Source of the DNA: Neobacillus driksii | GTDB lineage: Bacteria > Bacillota > Bacilli > Bacillales > Cytobacillaceae | Length of the DNA: 64,000 nt | Assembly (NCBI RefSeq): GCF_013409995.1 | Contig: NZ_JACCBX010000004.1 | Span: 372,001-436,000, forward strand | Direction of reading: 5' to 3' | Shown: piece by piece, positions 7,832 to 17,208 of the stretch | Numbering within the stretch: the first letter of the stretch is position 1 | How the letters are laid out: every line of letters starts with the position of its first letter | Position numbers and translations under genes: made by a program | The notes under the pieces: model-generated | The model's database searches: none | The model's input: only the letters and a program-made list of their open reading frames with translations | Told to the model about the DNA's origin: nothing

Positions 7832-7868
7832 AAAAAGAAGGCACTCGGGTACGAGTTCCTTCTTTTTG
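7832..7868 (+). terminator. Terminator after prsA
   Basis: AAAAAGAAGGcACTCG, loop GGTA, CGAGTtCCTTCTTTTT. The stem is strong and flanked by A and T runs, so it is probably bidirectional with yhaL. Confidence 0.9.
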
Positions 7869-7872
7869 TATT

Positions 7873-8061
7873 CTATTCGGCTGTAACTCTTTCTCCCCCA
7901 CGGCGTTCTTTTTCTTGTTCAAGCCGAGTTAAATAAATTTCTCCCTCTTTTTCAATATTCTCCATTTCTAACATTCGTTCTTCTCTGCCTGTTTTAATTG
8001 CCATCAATGCGCTAATTACGATACCAACCACGACTGCATATACCCAAATAGGAATAGTCAT
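7873..8061 (-). CDS. yhaL: Sporulation protein YhaL
   Basis: 62 aa. One N-terminal membrane helix (residues 4-22) is followed by a charged coiled segment rich in Glu, Lys and Arg. This matches the Spore_YhaL family and lies at the conserved place between prsA and yhaM. The role in sporulation is not defined. The start has AAGGGAGC about 7 nt upstream. Confidence 0.85.
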   Translation of the reverse strand: MTIPIWVYAVVVGIVISALMAIKTGREERMLEMENIEKEGEIYLTRLEQEKERRGGERVTAE

Positions 8062-8143
8062 TTATTATTGCTCCCTTCATTAGCGGTTGTCCACTTTTTT
8101 ATACAACATATTCGAATTACTGATAAATATTCATACTGTGTAC

Positions 8144-8171
8144 AAAAAAAATAACCCATTTGATGGGTTAT
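8144..8171 (-). terminator. Terminator after yhaM
   Basis: On the minus strand GATAACCCA and TGGGTTATT flank a short loop, followed by eight T residues. It lies directly after the yhaM stop at 8173. Confidence 0.85.
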
Positions 8172-8172
8172 C

Positions 8173-9117
8173 TTATTTATGGAATATGGGTTTGTAAAAT
8201 GAACGGTTGTCTAAGGCAAATACACGTTCAGTAAATTCGCCAGGTTTCACTCTCTCTAAGGCACGATCGAGCATGTTCATTTTTGCATCTAGATTATCGA
8301 TATAATGGAGAATTTCGGCTTCTTTAATTAATGGCGGCTTTGGACTTCCCCACTCGGCCTTCCCGTGATGACTTAATACGAGATGCTTTAGTATTAAAAC
8401 TTCCTCACCAGATATCCCTAGTTCCTCAGCAGCCTTTCCAATTTCATTTACCATAATGGTAATATGACCTAGTAAATTTCCTTCCACTGTATAAGTAGTA
8501 GAGATTGGACCTGATAATTCAACTACTTTCCCCATATCATGCAATATCACTCCAGCGTAGAGCAAGTCCTTGTCAAGACTAGGATAGAGCGAAGCTATTG
8601 CTTTGGCTAAGTCGAGCATACTAACCACGTGATAGACAAGACCTGACACAAACTCATGATGATTCTTAGTTGCGGCAGGATACTCCAAAAAGGCCTTCTG
8701 ATGTTTTTTCAATAAATGGCGGGTAATTCTTTGGATATTAGGATTTTTCATATCAAAAATATATTGTGTCAGTTTACTAGTCATCTCTTCTTGGCTTAAT
8801 GGAGCGGTCTCTAAGAAATCTTCCAATTTTACTGAGTCACTCGGTCCCGTTCTTCGAATCTGCCGGATTTTCAGCTGGCTTTTACCACGATAATTATGGA
8901 TATCCCCAATAATTTTAACAATGCTTTGCGCGGTGTAATTCTTTTCATCCTCTTCATTAGCGTCCCAAAGTTTCGCTTCTATCTCACCACTTTGATCTTG
9001 AAGAATAAGTGTTAAGAATGGCTTTCCATTACTGGCAATCCCTTTAGTGGCACTTTTTATAAGTAAATACAGATCAACCTGTACTCCGAAATCATAATCT
9101 AGTATTCCTTTAGTCAT
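8173..9117 (-). CDS. yhaM: 3'-5' exoribonuclease YhaM
   Basis: 314 aa from the ATG at 9117 (AAGGAGAG upstream); the in-frame extension to 9153 lacks a ribosome site and makes the protein longer than the family. An OB-fold nucleic-acid-binding domain covers about residues 10-95. An HD metal-dependent phosphohydrolase domain follows (ILHDMGK, then histidines in LSHHGK). YhaM trims RNA 3' ends and also degrades DNA in vitro. It is encoded directly after yhaN/yhaO, an arrangement conserved in Bacillus. Confidence 0.95.
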   Translation of the reverse strand: MTKGILDYDFGVQVDLYLLIKSATKGIASNGKPFLTLILQDQSGEIEAKLWDANEEDEKNYTAQSIVKIIGDIHNYRGKSQLKIRQIRRTGPSDSVKLEDFLETAPLSQEEMTSKLTQYIFDMKNPNIQRITRHLLKKHQKAFLEYPAATKNHHEFVSGLVYHVVSMLDLAKAIASLYPSLDKDLLYAGVILHDMGKVVELSGPISTTYTVEGNLLGHITIMVNEIGKAAEELGISGEEVLILKHLVLSHHGKAEWGSPKPPLIKEAEILHYIDNLDAKMNMLDRALERVKPGEFTERVFALDNRSFYKPIFHK

Positions 9118-9156
9118 CTTTCTCTCTCCTTCCCAATAGTACAAGTATAACATTCT

Positions 9157-12100
9157 CTATGAGATTACCTCGACATTATCTTTATGAAGATACATAACAT
9201 TTTCTGGATGAAAATATGGGAGCAAATGTGTGTGACAAGTAAAAAATAAAATTTGATTATTTTGGAGCGTGGTTAATAGCTCCAGCACCTTTTTAGTGCG
9301 GTTGCCATCAAAATTCACAAAACTATCATCGATAATAATTGGAAAGCGATATTTTTCGTAAAGAGTGGCGGCAAGCGCCAATCTTATAGAAACGTACACT
9401 TGCTCAGTAGTAGCCTGACTTAACTCATTAGCCTCAAATAGAGTATGATCTCTTCTTTCAATGAGAAAACCAGTTCCTGACTGCTGCAGGTGTATACGCT
9501 GATATTGTTCCTCTGTCAAAAAGGATAGATATTCCTCTGCTTTTGCCAGCATTCTAGGCAAATGGACGTTTTTATACTTTTCAACCGTCTTTGATAGTAT
9601 GTTTTGAGCTAGACAGAAAACTGTCCATTCTTTTGCTGCTTCTTCTAGCTCAAACTTTTGCTGTTTGTAGTGGTGAAGTAACTCAGAGTAAGAGCCGCCT
9701 TCTTCAAGAATTTGAATCTGGTAGTTTGCAGCTGCCAGCTTTTCTTGCAGTTCTATTAGTCTAGATGATAACGGTTCGATTTGATTATGAAACTGGTTTA
9801 ATCGTTCTTCTATATTGTGAATTTGTAACAATCTTTCCATCTCGTCATTTTTTAAAAAAGAGTATTGTACATGCTTCCTAATATCCTCAAGCCTTTCTAT
9901 AAACTTTAACTTTGATTCGGCTTCTTTACCAAGCTCATAGAAAGCCGCTTCTTCCTCCACATTTGCTTCTTCAAGGAGCTTTTTCTTTTCCGAGATTAGA
10001 TGCGCTTGTTCCAATTTCATTTGATTAAGGTCGGCATTAAAATCATCAAGCTTTCCTTGCTTTTCTTGAATTTTTATTACCTTTCCATGTTCTTCTCTTA
10101 TTTTATTCCGCAATAAATACCCAATCTTCGAAAAATCATTTCCTACGTCTGCTAAATAGAGCTTTGCGTAAGATGTGAGTCTTTCAGTAATAGCAGCCTT
10201 TTCATGGTTAATAAATTCCACCCTTGCTAGCAAATTCCTTTTTTCTCGGCATATTAGCTTATATTGTTCAATTAGCTGGAATGCCTCTAGGAAAAAAGAT
10301 TGTGCAATATATTCAGGTATATGAAGTTCATTGCTAAGTTTCACTAGCATGTCCTGATTTTCTGCTGCGTCAATCTCCAACTCCTCGAATTTCCTGATCA
10401 CTTTTTCATATTGTGTTTGCTGCTGTTCGAGCTTTATTTTTAATAGCTGTTGCTGCTCTTTCCAGTAATTATCTTTCTTCAATTTTTCTTGAAGAGCTGG
10501 AATATTACTATTTTTATATCTCTCGAGTTGTTGTATGAACCTTTTTTCATCCTCTAACAACTGACTTAGAGCTTGATTAATTTTTGCATCGTTTTTACGA
10601 TTATTGTTATTATTACTTAGAAAAAAAACGATTAGTAAGGTTCCTAATACTCCAATAACTAACAGTATCCATTGCTTGGAATAGAATCCATAAAGTGAAA
10701 GAACCAGCAATAATGCCCCAATAGCTAAGGATTGGTTCTGTTTTTGTTTTTTTATCGCGGCAAATGTTTTCTTATCCTGTTCACTAGAATGTTTAAAATA
10801 CTCGATTTTGTCTTGGACTGCCTTTAATTCATATTCGACTTTTCTTTTTTCACTGTCATCACTGACTAACTTTTCAATACGCTCTCTTTCATGAGCTGGA
10901 ATCATATGCGTTTCTGCAAAATTAACTTTTCTCTCTAGATCCTCAAGAGCGTTTTTTTCTTCCAGAAATTTCTCCTCAAGGTCCTGTTTTACTTCTAAAA
11001 GCTTTTGCTGTTTCCTCGCTGCCTGCTCTACTTGATTTTTCATATAGATATTTGTGTTTATCGTTAGAACTTCTTCTTCCCTTAAAGGTAAGTGTAGTTT
11101 TTCATTTATGATCGACATTTTTTCTTGTAAATCTGCCAATTTCACTTTGCATTGTTGTTTTTCTAGTGTCAGTTGCTCATAGATGGGAATTTGGTCTAAC
11201 GCCGCAAGAATCTTGGATTCATCAGCGAGTAATTGATTTTCGGGCTGTATAGAAGCCATCTCTTTTTTTAATTGATCGATTCTCTCGAGTAAGCTGGAAA
11301 TCTGAGCATTGTATGGATAGATGAGCTGATTTAATTTTTCAATTCGTTCAATCCCTCTTGCAGGGAATGGATATTCTCCAAGTGACTTGATTTCTGCCTG
11401 TATCCATTTTTCTTCTTTGACGAGTGAGTGGATTTTTTGCCATTCATTTAACTTTTCCACCTCGCTTTTTACAACCTGCAGTTTATGGCTTATGTCTTCT
11501 ATTTCCTTATGGATCTTTTCTTTATCTGAGACCAATGCTTCGTAACCTTGATTTTTGGCTGCTGCTTTTTTTAGGTCGCCGCTAAGTTCATGAAGTGCTT
11601 TGAGTTTTTCATTTACCAACGGCTTCTTCCCGCTTGGTTTAAATCGAGCTTCTAATTCCTTCTGAAGTTCTGCCTCTGTTTTAGCCAGCCGTTCTGTTCC
11701 GAGTGTACCAGTAGAAAATAAAAACTTTCCCAATTCGTCGCCTTTCATTTGGTGGATATTTTGCAGCCCATGCAGGTTGAAGGAAAATATCGCTTGGAAT
11801 AACCCTTTATCCATATTTCCGAGCAGCTGCTTTAGCAGTTCCTCATCACCTGTTGTTCCGTCCTCCAGTGTTACGGTAACGTCACCAGCCGCCTTACCTC
11901 TTATCCTTTCTATCGTGGCAATGCCAAACTCTTCAAAATATATTATCAGCTTTCCGCCATAACTTGAGCCGTTTTTTGGTACATAGCGCAGTTCTGAAGA
12001 TTGTTTCGTTGGAAATCCAAATAGAATTCCATGAATAAATGCCATGATCGTTGATTTTCCTGCTTCATTTTCACCATAAAACACTTGAAAATCAGATAGG

Positions 12101-12171
12101 TCGTTAATGACTACATTAGATAGTTGACCAAAGCCGTATATATGTATCTCCTGGATTTTCAGGTCAATCAT
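9157..12171 (-). CDS. yhaN: SbcC/Rad50-like ATPase YhaN
   Basis: 1004 aa. Walker A GENEAGKST is at residues 33-41, long coiled-coil arms occupy most of residues 190-880, and the C-terminal half-site carries ELSQATTEQVYVSIRLALA and the Walker B FPIIIDDSFVNFD. Two adjacent hydrophobic helices (about residues 478-518) interrupt the coiled coil, so unlike SbcC this protein looks membrane-anchored. It pairs with the nuclease subunit YhaO, ten bp upstream. The GGAG before the start directly abuts the ATG, so initiation may be coupled to yhaO. Role inferred: DNA-end processing or repair, possibly with YhaM. Confidence 0.92.
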   Translation of the reverse strand: MIDLKIQEIHIYGFGQLSNVVINDLSDFQVFYGENEAGKSTIMAFIHGILFGFPTKQSSELRYVPKNGSSYGGKLIIYFEEFGIATIERIRGKAAGDVTVTLEDGTTGDEELLKQLLGNMDKGLFQAIFSFNLHGLQNIHQMKGDELGKFLFSTGTLGTERLAKTEAELQKELEARFKPSGKKPLVNEKLKALHELSGDLKKAAAKNQGYEALVSDKEKIHKEIEDISHKLQVVKSEVEKLNEWQKIHSLVKEEKWIQAEIKSLGEYPFPARGIERIEKLNQLIYPYNAQISSLLERIDQLKKEMASIQPENQLLADESKILAALDQIPIYEQLTLEKQQCKVKLADLQEKMSIINEKLHLPLREEEVLTINTNIYMKNQVEQAARKQQKLLEVKQDLEEKFLEEKNALEDLERKVNFAETHMIPAHERERIEKLVSDDSEKRKVEYELKAVQDKIEYFKHSSEQDKKTFAAIKKQKQNQSLAIGALLLVLSLYGFYSKQWILLVIGVLGTLLIVFFLSNNNNNRKNDAKINQALSQLLEDEKRFIQQLERYKNSNIPALQEKLKKDNYWKEQQQLLKIKLEQQQTQYEKVIRKFEELEIDAAENQDMLVKLSNELHIPEYIAQSFFLEAFQLIEQYKLICREKRNLLARVEFINHEKAAITERLTSYAKLYLADVGNDFSKIGYLLRNKIREEHGKVIKIQEKQGKLDDFNADLNQMKLEQAHLISEKKKLLEEANVEEEAAFYELGKEAESKLKFIERLEDIRKHVQYSFLKNDEMERLLQIHNIEERLNQFHNQIEPLSSRLIELQEKLAAANYQIQILEEGGSYSELLHHYKQQKFELEEAAKEWTVFCLAQNILSKTVEKYKNVHLPRMLAKAEEYLSFLTEEQYQRIHLQQSGTGFLIERRDHTLFEANELSQATTEQVYVSIRLALAATLYEKYRFPIIIDDSFVNFDGNRTKKVLELLTTLQNNQILFFTCHTHLLPYFHPENVMYLHKDNVEVIS

Positions 12172-12180
12172 CTCCTTTCA

Positions 12181-13398
12181 CTATTGATACAATAGTCCAA
12201 TTAATAATTTCTCAGCTTTACCCAATAATTCTTTTTGTTCTTCTTCTGTTAAACTTGTTAAATATTTTCTGCCCAATTGATGCTGATATAATGGTGCAAT
12301 TGCTGGCTCAGGATTCTGATAGTCATCGATGGTGGCGAACAGCTCCGTATAAAAATCTGCTTCATTCGTTAATTTTTTTCTATCAAGCTGCTGGTGATCT
12401 TCTAAGTTTAAATTGACCACCCAGACAAATGCTTCCTCATCATTTTCATAGTCTATCAGCAGCTCCAATAGTTCGGTATCTAGGATTTTTTTCTCTTGGA
12501 AATCATTTATATGAACATTCTTTAGGTTTAAGGTAAGCAGTGTACCTAGTCCAGCATTACGCAAACGTTCGATGGTTAACTGGCATAGTTGGAAAATTTC
12601 TTGAAAACTTTGCGCCGAAGCAGCATCGACAGTAACTTCTTCCCATAACACGTCTGAAGTTTCTATAAATTCCTTTTTGACCTCTAGATCATTCAACGTA
12701 ATGTGATAACATCCTTTTACTCCCGTTTCCTTCCTATTACGACCTTGGAGGTTTCCAGGATAAATAATTGGCGGTGTTTCTGATAATATCGCTCGTTTAT
12801 GGATATGTCCTAAAGCCCAATAATCAAATTCTTTCTCCAGCAGATCCTTGATGGAAAAAGGAGCGTAATTATCATGGTCCGTTCCGCCACCTTCATTCCC
12901 GTGGAGAATGCCGATATGAAAGTCGGCAGAATCCTGTTTTTGATAGTGATCTATTCTCCTATCGAGAATATGTCTTTGTATATAACTAAAGCCATAAAGA
13001 TGGACGGTATCACCACGTTTTGTATGGAATACCTTCATTTCGACATCACTGCCAAAAAAATGAACGTTTGAAGGCATATCAAGGTGTACCCATGAGCCGC
13101 TTAAATGATCATGGTTTCCGTGAATAACATAAACAGGAATATCCTTTTGTGAAAGCTTTTGCATTTCATTACGGAAGCGAGATTGTGCACGTATGCTCCT
13201 ATCTTCACCATCGTATAAATCCCCGGCTAAAATGACAAAATCTACGTTGTTCTCAATGGCAGCCGCTGTAAGCCTTCTTAAAGCTGTGAACGTACTCTCT
13301 CTCACTCTTGAAAGGATATTTGCGGGTAAGTGCTTTAAACCAACCATAGGACTGTCCAAATGCAGGTCAGCCGCGTGTATAAAGGAAATCTGTTTCAA
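12181..13398 (-). CDS. yhaO: SbcD/Mre11-like metallophosphoesterase YhaO
   Basis: 405 aa, initiated by TTG at 13398 behind GGAAAGGAGC. Calcineurin-type motifs occur in order: HAADLHLDSP (D10, H12), GDLYDG, GNHDH, then GILHGNEGG and GHIHKR. These bind two metal ions for nuclease activity. It is the first gene of yhaO-yhaN-yhaM. By analogy to SbcD/Mre11 it would cleave DNA ends or hairpins with its ATPase partner YhaN. The C-terminal 120 residues are helical and probably bind the YhaN coiled coil. Confidence 0.93.
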   Translation of the reverse strand: MKQISFIHAADLHLDSPMVGLKHLPANILSRVRESTFTALRRLTAAAIENNVDFVILAGDLYDGEDRSIRAQSRFRNEMQKLSQKDIPVYVIHGNHDHLSGSWVHLDMPSNVHFFGSDVEMKVFHTKRGDTVHLYGFSYIQRHILDRRIDHYQKQDSADFHIGILHGNEGGGTDHDNYAPFSIKDLLEKEFDYWALGHIHKRAILSETPPIIYPGNLQGRNRKETGVKGCYHITLNDLEVKKEFIETSDVLWEEVTVDAASAQSFQEIFQLCQLTIERLRNAGLGTLLTLNLKNVHINDFQEKKILDTELLELLIDYENDEEAFVWVVNLNLEDHQQLDRKKLTNEADFYTELFATIDDYQNPEPAIAPLYQHQLGRKYLTSLTEEEQKELLGKAEKLLIGLLYQ

Positions 13399-13468
13399 TA
13401 AAAAAAGCTCCTTTCCTTGAGTTTTCTTTCATTGTAACATCTCGAAAAAGCGAATGCACGTTCTAAAC

Positions 13469-13712
13469 GAAAAGCGGAAGCGCCTTGTCCAGGGGCGACA
13501 GGCATAAGACGAGCCGGCGAGAAGGTTGTTCTTTAACCTTCTTGACGGATTGTCGGAAAAGTGAGGCGACTGCCCTGGGACGAAGGCATAAGACGAACCC
13601 TGCAAGAAGGCGCTCTTTGCCTTCTTCAGGGGGCGGCTTTATGACTCGAGTCCCAAGGAGCCGCAACTAGACAAGCTTATGACCCGAGCCCCTAGGCGCT
13701 GGAGCTAGACAA
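13469..13712. repeat. Dispersed Bacillaceae intergenic repeat, full-length copy
   Basis: This GC-rich island starts AAAAGCGGAAGCGCCTTG and ends CTAGGCGCTGGAGCTAGACAA. The ends are largely complementary (AAGCGCCT/AGGCGCTT-like). Inside are repeated motifs GGCATAAGACGA (13500 and 13585), GACAAGC and further inverted pairs such as AGAAGG/CCTTCT. Both strands are open across much of it but encode low-complexity Arg/Pro-rich peptides, so no gene is called. A short relative lies at 29757. It separates yhaO from yhaP and looks like a non-autonomous (MITE-like) element. Confidence 0.7.
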
Positions 13713-13726
13713 TTCTCATATTAACA

Positions 13727-13762
13727 GAAAAAAAGGGCTTTGCCTTTTTTGGCAAAGCCTTC
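13727..13762 (-). terminator. Terminator after yhaP
   Basis: On the minus strand AAGGCTTTGCC, a run of A, GGCAAAGCCC and then seven T residues follow the yhaP stop. Confidence 0.9.
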
Positions 13763-13767
13763 GCATT

Positions 13768-15021
13768 TTATTCTTTTTTTGTTAATTGCAATGCCTTCTT
13801 TATATCCTTAAAGGAATTTGATTTTCCGTACATTAAAACTCCACCGCGGTAAACACGTGCACCAAATACAGCCAAGAAAATGATTGTTGCCATCAGGATG
13901 GATATTCCTAATGCAGCTTCCCAAACCGGAATATTCAGCATACCTACTCGTAAAAACATAATCATTGGGGTGAAGAAAGGTATATACGATGTTATGACGA
14001 TAAATGGTGAATCTGGTTTTCCAAGACCAAACATTGCAATCATAAACCCTGCTACTACAAGTAACGTCATTGGCGTAATCATTTGTTGGACATCCTCAAT
14101 CCTGCTGACCAACGATCCTAAAAACGCCGCAAGAGTGGCATAGAGAAAATAACCTAATATAAAGAAAATAACGGCATACGCAATGGTTGATAACGAAATA
14201 TTGCCAAATCCAAATGCGTCAAAAAAGCCGCCTTCAAGGGAAGACATGTTCCGTTTTATGGAGAAATAACCTATAGAAAGAAGTACCGCAAGCTGCGTTA
14301 AGCTTAACAAGCCAATGCCCAGTATTTTACCAAACATTTGCTTTATGGGAGATACACTTGAGATCAAGATTTCCATCACTCTTGAAGACTTTTCTGTGGC
14401 CACTTCCATTGCAATCATACTGGAATACATAATAACAGCAAAATAGATGACAAACAGCAGGACATAAACAAGTCCCCGTGCCTGATTCAGTTCTTCTTCC
14501 GTTTTGGCATTTTCCTCAAGAGCAACTTTCTTGAAAGAAACCGGCTCATACAGCTGGTTGAGCTGCTCTGGTGTCAGGTTAATTTTTGAAGCTGCAAGCA
14601 TGGTTTTCATTTGCTGAAGCCCGGACTGAAGATCGGTATATATTGCTGAATCAGCTACACTCATTGCTTTATACTCAGCTTCAGGCAGCTGCTGATCATC
14701 ATAACGCAGTAGGACAAATCCAGCAATTTCCCCTTCTTCTACTGCCTTTTCTGCCTCTTTTTCGTTGCCTGCAAACTCTGTCAGCTGAAAGTTTTTATTT
14801 AGTGAACTCATTTGTTCTTTAAACGGTTTATAAAGCTGCCCTGTTTCATCTAATACGCCAACCTTTTCTTTACCGCTGTCTTTATCGAAAACTTCAATGA
14901 TATTATTCAGATTGGTTAAGGCTAACGTGATAATTACCATCATTAAGGTTGTGATTAAAAATGACTTTGTTTTCAATTTGTTAAAATACGTATGAAATAA
15001 AATAATCCAAAATTTATTCAT
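13768..15021 (-). CDS. yhaP: ABC-2 type export permease YhaP
   Basis: 417 aa from the ATG at 15021, with GTAGGTGA upstream; the GTG at 15030 lies within that ribosome site. An N-terminal membrane helix, a large extracytoplasmic domain (about residues 45-185) and five C-terminal helices give the NatB/ABC-2 layout. It pairs with the ATPase YhaQ, whose 3' end overlaps it by 8 bp. NatAB-like systems export sodium or other small solutes, but the substrate here is unknown. Confidence 0.9.
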   Translation of the reverse strand: MNKFWIILFHTYFNKLKTKSFLITTLMMVIITLALTNLNNIIEVFDKDSGKEKVGVLDETGQLYKPFKEQMSSLNKNFQLTEFAGNEKEAEKAVEEGEIAGFVLLRYDDQQLPEAEYKAMSVADSAIYTDLQSGLQQMKTMLAASKINLTPEQLNQLYEPVSFKKVALEENAKTEEELNQARGLVYVLLFVIYFAVIMYSSMIAMEVATEKSSRVMEILISSVSPIKQMFGKILGIGLLSLTQLAVLLSIGYFSIKRNMSSLEGGFFDAFGFGNISLSTIAYAVIFFILGYFLYATLAAFLGSLVSRIEDVQQMITPMTLLVVAGFMIAMFGLGKPDSPFIVITSYIPFFTPMIMFLRVGMLNIPVWEAALGISILMATIIFLAVFGARVYRGGVLMYGKSNSFKDIKKALQLTKKE

Positions 15022-15913
15022 AGGTATCACCTACTTTTTCGATAAAAATATCATTTAACGATGGTTCTTCAAGTTCAAATTTCCTGATAAATCCTTTGTT
15101 CACGATATCTTTTAGTATTTTTTCAGCAACATATTCCCCATCGATTTGAAGATGAATTCCCTCTGTTGTGGACCTAGTCTTAACCACACCTGGATATTCT
15201 TTCAGACTATCTAGTGAAAAGTCGGCATGGATAACAAGATTCTTTTTTCCAAATGCACGTTTTATATCTTTTAAGGCACCGTGTACAACTGGAGTTCCTT
15301 TATGCATAATACATAGATGCTCACACATCTCTTCTACATGGTGCATTTGATGGCTAGAAAAAACGATTGTTGTTCCCTTTTCCTTTAATGAGAGAACTGC
15401 GTCCTTAAGCATTTCAACGTTTACAGGATCCAGACCGCTAAATGGCTCATCCAGAATCAATAATTTTGGTTTATGTATGACGGCCGCAATGAATTGAATT
15501 TTCTGTTGGTTTCCTTTTGAAAGCTCTTCTACCTTTTTATTTTCATATTCAGGGACTTTAAATCTGTCGAGCCAATATCTCAATTCAGAAAGTGCTTCAC
15601 TTTTCGGCATTCCTCTTAATCTTGCAAGGTACACGATTTGCTCGCTAACCTTCAATTTGGGGTATAAACCTCTTTCTTCCGGAAGGTAGCCGACTAAATG
15701 ACTTGTGGAATAATTGATTGGCTGCCCATTCCAAGTAATTCTTCCATCACTAGAGTCCAAGAGCCCCAAGATCATGCGAAATGTAGTGGTCTTCCCGGCA
15801 CCGTTTGCTCCTAAGAAGCCAAACATTTCTTTTTCTGGTATGGCGATGGATAAATCCTTTACTGCTGTGAAATCACCAAATCGCTTTGTTACATGTTCAA
15901 GTTTTAAGACCAT
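15014..15913 (-). CDS. yhaQ: ABC transporter ATP-binding protein YhaQ
   Basis: 299 aa from ATG 15913 (GAGGGGG upstream). Walker A GANGAGKTTT, signature LSKGNQQKI, Walker B LLILDEPFSGLDPVN and the switch histidine in SSHQMHHVEEM are all intact. A C-terminal ~80-residue extension is typical of drug/sodium exporter ATPases. It forms the transporter with YhaP. Confidence 0.92.
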   Translation of the reverse strand: MVLKLEHVTKRFGDFTAVKDLSIAIPEKEMFGFLGANGAGKTTTFRMILGLLDSSDGRITWNGQPINYSTSHLVGYLPEERGLYPKLKVSEQIVYLARLRGMPKSEALSELRYWLDRFKVPEYENKKVEELSKGNQQKIQFIAAVIHKPKLLILDEPFSGLDPVNVEMLKDAVLSLKEKGTTIVFSSHQMHHVEEMCEHLCIMHKGTPVVHGALKDIKRAFGKKNLVIHADFSLDSLKEYPGVVKTRSTTEGIHLQIDGEYVAEKILKDIVNKGFIRKFELEEPSLNDIFIEKVGDTYE

Positions 15914-16031
15914 ACAAAATCCCCCTCTCAAAAATTACTATACGTAATTCCTCTGGAAAAGTTTCACTTTTGCAAAATATCATGAATTATGCAAATATTA
16001 TAATATCAATAATGCCTAAGGGGGAAATAGG

Positions 16032-16217
16032 ATGAAGACTTACAAATTAACTGCCTTTGAAGTAAATGGAGAAAAAATAGTAGATGAACCGATTCAGGCT
16101 GAACATGACGATGAGGCAAAAGCATTAGCTGAAAAATTATTAGCAGAGAAAAATTTACTAGATAAAACACATCGTTTTACCTCTCCAAGCGGCAAACTAA
16201 TATTGTTTCATTCTTAA
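16032..16217 (+). CDS. yhzD: Small protein YhzD
   Basis: 61 aa, soluble, acidic N-terminal half and a hydrophobic GKLILFHS tail. It resembles the YhzD family by sequence, size and position between yhaQ and yhaR. Function unknown. AGGGGGAAATAGG precedes the ATG. It has its own long terminator. Confidence 0.8.
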   Translation: MKTYKLTAFEVNGEKIVDEPIQAEHDDEAKALAEKLLAEKNLLDKTHRFTSPSGKLILFHS

Positions 16218-16222
16218 TCTTA

Positions 16223-16264
16223 AGACAGAAAAAAGAAGCATCCATTGCTTCTTTTCTCTGTCTT
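16223..16264 (+). terminator. Bidirectional terminator between yhzD and yhaR
   Basis: A near-perfect inverted repeat (AAGACAGAAAAAAGAAGCA against TGCTTCTTTTCTCTGTCTT) with loop TCCAT. It closes both convergent genes. Confidence 0.88.
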
Positions 16265-16266
16265 AC

Positions 16267-17055
16267 TTATTTACCGATAAATTTTGCAGGTCTTTTTTCT
16301 ATAAAGGCCCGAATTCCTTCTTGATGATCAAGTGTTCGGCGCATGTTTAGCTGACCATGTTTTTCTAGTTCTAAAATTTTTATCAACTGCGGTCTATTCA
16401 TATCTGCTAGTATCTTTTTCGTTTTGATCATGGCCTGAACTGGTCGCTGCAGCCAATCGGATATTCTAGCGTCTAACGTTTCTTGCAAATCTTCCGCAAC
16501 TTCTTGTACCAATCCTATTTCCAACGCTTCTTGTGCACTCATCATTTTTCCATCCCATATCACCTGTTTTGCCTTGATTTCTCCTAACCTTTTTTCTAAA
16601 AAGAAGTGAGAGCCTCCGTCTGGTATTAAACCGATTCCAATGAAATTCATTGCTAATTTGCTCGTTTTGTCTGCAATGATGTGGTCAGTAGCCAACGCAA
16701 GACTGAATCCAAGCCCTGCTGCTGCGCCATTTACAGCGCTAATGGTTAATTTGGGAATACTATAAAGAGTTATGATTAATTCACTAATACAATCCATTAC
16801 AGGGAAGAATTCACTTTCATTTAGGTTTGAAAGCATCGTTTTTATATCTCCCCCTGCGGAGAAGGCTCTGCCATTCCCAGTTAAAACAACAACATCAATA
16901 TCATCCGATTCAGCTATTTCCTTCAGTTTACTTACTAGACCTCTTATCATGTCCACATCGATTGAATTTAATGATTCCGGTCTGTTCATCTCAACCGTTG
17001 CAACCCTTCCACTCACCCACAACTTTACCTTATCCGTTACAAAATTTATCGTCAC
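16267..17055 (-). CDS. yhaR: Enoyl-CoA hydratase/isomerase family protein YhaR
   Basis: 262 aa from GTG 17055, with GGGAGGT eight bases upstream; the longer frame to 17145 exceeds the family length. The crotonase fold is clear: NRPESLNSID, GNGRAFSAGGDIK (oxyanion hole), AVNGAAAGLGFSLALATD, then IGLIPDGG. The acidic catalytic residue seen in true hydratases at the second position is not obvious (PDGG in place of P-E), so the reaction may be isomerisation or another crotonase reaction. The fatty-acid CoA ligase upstream supports a role in acyl-CoA metabolism. Confidence 0.85.
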   Translation of the reverse strand: MTINFVTDKVKLWVSGRVATVEMNRPESLNSIDVDMIRGLVSKLKEIAESDDIDVVVLTGNGRAFSAGGDIKTMLSNLNESEFFPVMDCISELIITLYSIPKLTISAVNGAAAGLGFSLALATDHIIADKTSKLAMNFIGIGLIPDGGSHFFLEKRLGEIKAKQVIWDGKMMSAQEALEIGLVQEVAEDLQETLDARISDWLQRPVQAMIKTKKILADMNRPQLIKILELEKHGQLNMRRTLDHQEGIRAFIEKRPAKFIGK

Positions 17056-17171
17056 CCCAAACAACCTCCCATAACTATATTCAATTCCATTATAGCTTGA
17101 ATCGGCGGGATAAAAAATAATTTTCATAATATATGGAATTTTCACTATCTAATTAATTTAAACTAAATGCA

Positions 17172-17206
17172 CAAAAAGGACAAAGAGTATCCTCTTTGTC
17201 CTTTTA
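17172..17206 (-). terminator. Terminator after acyl-CoA ligase
   Basis: AAAAGGACAAAGAG, TATC, CTCTTTGTCCTTTT. A perfect 14-bp stem directly after the ligase stop codon. Confidence 0.9.
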
Positions 17207-17208
17207 TT

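Noticed and set aside
13463..13670. Overlapping open frames of about 60 codons on both strands
   Set aside because: They lie entirely inside the GC-rich dispersed repeat, are Arg/Pro-rich and lack ribosome sites.
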